Below the pieces are notes generated by a model that saw only the letters and a program-made list of their open reading frames with translations, was not told the DNA's origin and ran no database searches. Shown here piece after piece: positions 60,653-64,000 of a stretch of 64,000 nt of DNA (positions are counted from its first letter, which is position 1; every line of letters begins with the position of its first letter). The translations under genes and the position numbers were made by a program. The DNA comes from Glandiceps talaboti (taxonomy: Eukaryota; Hemichordata; Enteropneusta; Spengelidae): positions 13,527,410-13,591,409 of the forward strand of contig NC_135556.1 of assembly GCF_964340395.1 (NCBI RefSeq), read 5' to 3'.

Positions 60653-60749
60653 GGTAAAATAACACGTGTTTCTGTGATAGCGCAAGTCCACACCGCGAGT
60701 CTCGCGGTGAGTGAACTTGCGCGATCACAGAAACACGTGTTATTTTACC
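60653..60749. repeat. Near-perfect 97-bp palindrome upstream of the TMEM86-like gene
   Basis: Arms of 47 and 49 bases mirror each other around T60700. Outer part GGTAAAATAACACGTGTTTC and centre CACCGCGAG-T-CTCGCGGTG are perfect; a few changes lie near ACTTGCGC. Each arm holds an E-box (CACGTG). A smaller hairpin (TTACCTTAC / GTAAGGTAA, 60634-60657) abuts it. It could be a recent miniature element or a hairpin with a regulatory or RNA role. Confidence 0.85.
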
Positions 60750-60920
60750 CTTTCATATACATTTGCTGAACACGTCAATATTATCGATCTTTTATTGTAT
60801 TCTGATAGAAACATATTCTGATACATATCTCGGGAAACAAGTGCCTGTGTGTCAGATGAACTTCACATGAACCGCAAAGAAAAAGTCACGTGACATGCCA
60901 AAGGTCACATCTGCTTGTAC

Positions 60921-60936
60921 CGGAAGTCCATATAAA
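60921..60936 (+). promoter_or_regulatory. Candidate core promoter of the TMEM86-like gene
   Basis: An ETS-type site CGGAAGT (60921-60927) is followed by TATAAA (60931-60936). A likely untranslated first exon would start about 30 bases on and end at a good donor (CAAG|GTAAGA, 61065). The matching acceptor CTCCTGTAG ends directly before the ATG at 61311. Confidence 0.45.
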
Positions 60937-61310
60937 GTGTACCGAACCTCACCGCACGTTGATAAAAAGATTGTATCTATATACTTGATATTAATACTGC
61001 CACATCAGAAGAGTGTGAACCAAAAAATGTCATTGCAAATACAACTAATACTAATAGATTCAAGGTAAGACCAGGCTCACAGATTCTGAATTATTCTCTT
61101 TTGGTCGGTATGATGTAGTGAGTAGTGCTTGAATAACCTTACTTGAAGCCACACTATACTATATGTTACTACAGGATTTCATTTAAAGTTATATTTAGGA
61201 AACAGAGTCATACACTCATTCGATGTCAATTAGGTCGGCCATGAATATATTACTTTGCCATGACAAGTTAAGCATTCTTATAAATACATGTGTAATCGTT
61301 TCTCCTGTAG

Positions 61311-62000
61311 ATGCTGAACAATCTATGGAAGTTATCACCCTTCTTCTTGTCAGTTGGGCTCTACTTCTGGTTATTTTACACAGAACCATCACTTCAAGCA
61401 ATTGTCGTCAAGTTACTGCCAATTGCGTCATTGATGTTATTCGTAATACTCGACTCTATAAGTAAAGGAACGATAACACACTTTGCATCCGGTATACTGA
61501 TCGCCTTGTTTTTCTCTGCTGTCGGTGACTATTATCTCATATACCGAGAGACACATTTCATTCACGCAGTTGGTGCTTTTGCCGTGGCGCAAGTCATATA
61601 CGCTTGTACGTTTGGCTTTAAACCGTTCAAGCCGTTTGTCTTTCTTGTGTGCTTCGCCTGTGGTTCTGTTATGTTTCTCTATCTCTACCCGGGTATAAAT
61701 AGTCACTTTGTACCCGCTATCGCTTTGTATGTTACACTAATCTTATCGATGCTGTGGAGAGCAATGGCTCGGTGCCAGCTGTCCGAGGGCGATTGGACCT
61801 GGGGACAATTGTTGTGTGCATTCGGATCAGTTGTATTTATAATTTCGGATTTCATAATCGGAATAGATAAATTCAGATTCTCAATTCCTGACAGACAGTT
61901 TTACGCTGTGCTGACATACTTTGTGGCACAGGTTTGTATCACTCTAGCAGTGATGGACTACCCAAGAAGTGATGACATCACGAGAAAGAAGTCACCATGA
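61311..62000 (+). CDS. TMEM86: TMEM86/YhhN-family membrane protein (lysoplasmalogenase type), 229 aa
   Basis: A single uninterrupted coding exon. The YhhN family includes TMEM86A and TMEM86B; TMEM86B is a lysoplasmalogenase, which cleaves the vinyl-ether bond of lysoplasmalogens, in ER and other membranes. Landmarks: about eight hydrophobic segments, FFSAVGDYYLIY near residue 65, FAVAQVIYACTFG near 90, SMLWRAMARC near 147, GDWTW, FIISDFIIGIDKF near 175 and YFVAQVCITLAVMD near 205. The two Asp-bearing motifs (AVGD and ISD) match conserved acidic residues of the family. Length fits human TMEM86A (about 240 aa). The ATG follows a splice acceptor immediately, and an upstream ATG at 61026 spliced in would run into a stop, so translation should begin here. 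The C-terminus is short and basic (RKKSP). Divergently arranged to copy E. Confidence 0.9.
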   Translation: MLNNLWKLSPFFLSVGLYFWLFYTEPSLQAIVVKLLPIASLMLFVILDSISKGTITHFASGILIALFFSAVGDYYLIYRETHFIHAVGAFAVAQVIYACTFGFKPFKPFVFLVCFACGSVMFLYLYPGINSHFVPAIALYVTLILSMLWRAMARCQLSEGDWTWGQLLCAFGSVVFIISDFIIGIDKFRFSIPDRQFYAVLTYFVAQVCITLAVMDYPRSDDITRKKSP

Positions 62001-63566
62001 TGAAAAGTAGCAGACACCCTGAGAAATATTCGCTTTTTCAATTGGCCTTGAAGATGAAAGGGAAAGTTGTACGGTCATCCTTAAGAATGTAGATGTAGTA
62101 AAGTGCTATGTACATGTGATATAAATTACCTATTGAGTCCGAGCACATCCGACTACGCATTTGGCGTGTGTTATCGGTCAGTGTTCCTTCCGTATGTAAT
62201 TGTGTGTGAAACACATCATACTACAATTAACTACGTATACATACTTGAGGACCATACGACAACACAGAGTTTGTTTGAAAGGCATGTTTGGAACGAGAAC
62301 GTACAGCAAGCAGTTTTTAAAATGAATTATTCTTTTGTAATCAGCGTTATGTGGCTTCTATCTTCTTGAAGCACCCGAAAATGACAGTCGAACGGCTCGT
62401 AACCGCCAAAATCTAAAGTTTGCACGGTTTTAATTTCGGAACAAAAAAAAATTACATAAAAGTTCACTGTCTACTAAGCACGGGTACATGAACAAATGTC
62501 AAATTCTATCCTTATCATTAAAGAGTTTCTCAATTATCTCAAAGAGGTTGGTTCTCATGACTGCATTTTGGAAACGTCCAGTGTGGCTATATCTAGCTCT
62601 GATAATGTTTGTGGAAGAACGTTCCGGAATATTTATAGTGTCCTTTCGAAAACGTTGATGTTTACCTTATTGTCAGAGTAAGATTTGACTAAATGAATCA
62701 ATACAAGGTGAATACATTCAGTACAGATTAAGCATGTCACTCACGTTTTGACAACATTTCGTTCTTCACATGACCGTTTGCATAATAAAATACCACGTGG
62801 AGTACAAAGGTATACAAATGCTTTAATATGTAGCTAGTATGTCTACGAACAGTAACTGTTGATTTTTTTAAAAAACTTGCGCATATTGATTACCTTCAGT
62901 TAGCAGACCGACTGACGTGTCAACTAAATACAGCAATAGACTTCACAAGCTTCAACTCTTTTAGCTTTAAAAGTGGAAAATTGGCGACCCCATTATATGA
63001 TGGAAACAAGATAGACAGCAAACTTGTTAACTTACTGTGTTACCGTAATGTGATATTTTGGCGATCTGCAGATAGTTTAAACGTTTTGGGGAATTCCACA
63101 ACAAATATCACACAATTGGGATTATGTATGTCCATTCACTTGGAGGAATGAGCTAACATGTGCGGCGTGGGGCCACATGAGGCCATTACCATTGTGATGC
63201 GTACGACCTTGAACAGTGTAGAACGGTATATAGTTGCAATGAAACGACGTCGTGATATTTATCACCATAGACATATAATGACACATGACTTGATAAACCT
63301 CAAACTGATATGTTTGTAAATCGGTGGAGTATATGTTTTAGAAGACAACAAGCAATATGTTGATAACGTTAACGAAATTGTATGTCAGATAGAATATATA
63401 AATGCGAGAAAATTGTCAATTGTCAATTTATACTTTATTGGTCACATGAACAGAAAATGGGAAACTGCAAACAGTTAAAATTACTGTTCTGAAAACATTG
63501 CAAAACTGACATCATATTGACACACTAGGTAAATGAGGATTTGGCACAAGACAGCTACATAAAGAA
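62001..63566. other. 3' region of the TMEM86-like gene and beyond
   Basis: No further gene recognised. Candidate polyadenylation signals are ATTAAA near 62517 and AATAAA at 62784-62789. Confidence 0.55.
62784..62789 (+). terminator. Candidate polyadenylation signal of the TMEM86-like gene
   Basis: AATAAA 784 bases after the stop. An ATTAAA near 62517 is an alternative. Confidence 0.35.
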
Positions 63567-63931
63567 TTAAAGTGGTCATATGGATGAGAATTGGGTATTT
63601 ATTTTGGATTTTTAATTTTTAAATCATAAAACAATTTTATAATGGTTTCCTACTTGAAAAATCAAAGAGAATCAACATTGACCAAGTCTGTGTTTGTGAC
63701 TCAATGCAATGCAAAAATCTAAAAAGGAAATGTCAAAAAGTCTGTTATTGTACGTACAATAACAAACCTGTCACACACTTATAGGTCTTTTTGCCATTTA
63801 TTGAGTTACAAACAAGGACTTGGCATATGTTGTTTCATGTTGATTGGTCAAGTAGGAAGCCATGAAAAAATTCTTTTATAACCTAAAAATCCAAAATAAA
63901 TACCCAATTCTCATCTATATGGCCACTTTAA
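63567..63931. mobile_element. TTAA-flanked palindromic miniature element
   Basis: TTAA at 63567-63570 and 63928-63931 brackets a 357-bp element that is one long imperfect palindrome. The outer ~40 bases of each arm are nearly identical (AGTGGTCATATGGATGAGAA and GAATTGGGTATTTATTTTGG), and the centre is the perfect 20-mer GTTATTGTACGTACAATAAC (63742-63761). TTAA targets are used by piggyBac and Kolobok superfamilies. No transposase seen. Confidence 0.75.
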
Positions 63932-64000
63932 CATTACCATCATGATCAACCTATAAACAGTTTATGTTGAATGAAAAGCTGAAATGTAAAGTTTATACCG

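Noticed and set aside
61026-61064. An upstream ATG as start of the TMEM86-like protein
   Set aside because: Joined through the good donor at 61065 and the acceptor before 61311, its frame stops after two codons, so it is more likely in an untranslated first exon.

Overview
The window is a stretch of AT-rich animal nuclear DNA. It has split genes with GT-AG and some GC-AG introns, many long microsatellites, small inverted-repeat elements and a 5'-truncated non-LTR retrotransposon. Gene content and repeat style suggest a marine invertebrate, possibly an invertebrate deuterostome or a lophotrochozoan, but I cannot name the species.

About 55 kb is a local array of one gene family: SLC13-type membrane carriers, the Na+/di- and tricarboxylate/sulfate cotransporter family that includes NaCT, NaDC and INDY. 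Copy A (+, 1-9003) is cut by the window edge. Copy B (+, about 10.37-11.79 kb) is a collapsed relic. Copies C (-, 12975-26509), D (-, 29552-40243) and E (-, 45150-55204) are complete. C, D and E each assemble from 13 exons with intact frames and splice sites, giving 619, 622 and 621 residues. Exon phases match in all copies, so the array arose by duplication of one 13-exon ancestor. A and B point towards C, D and E, so the array holds one inversion. D and E are the youngest pair: homology covers their introns, upstream DNA and the intergenic spacer, with a repeat unit near 15.5 kb.

The main biological observation is that all four readable copies keep the SLC13 fold but have lost most of the residues that define the family's sodium and carboxylate sites. 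The first SNT motif reads ILN, followed by V, I or L. The second reads SSS, TAG or GAS. The two P-N loop motifs read FGTLTQ-like and AGNLGN-like. This looks like a diverged subfamily with altered ion coupling or substrate, not a set of pseudogenes. A GC-AG intron is kept at the same place in all four copies, and a long microsatellite sits in intron 11 of all four.

Beyond the array, a single-coding-exon TMEM86/YhhN-family gene (lysoplasmalogenase type) lies at 61311-62000 (+), with a small promoter-like region and a near-perfect 97-bp palindrome about 200 bp upstream. Mobile DNA includes a PIF/Harbinger-like element with TTA target duplication (14036-15225), a foldback element (23991-24267), a small element with a 5-bp target duplication (57453-57627), a TTAA-flanked palindromic element (63567-63931), a LINE 3' end (19198-19867), an old tyrosine-recombinase fossil (27671-28054) and two dispersed non-coding repeat families. 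I saw no tRNA, rRNA or CRISPR.
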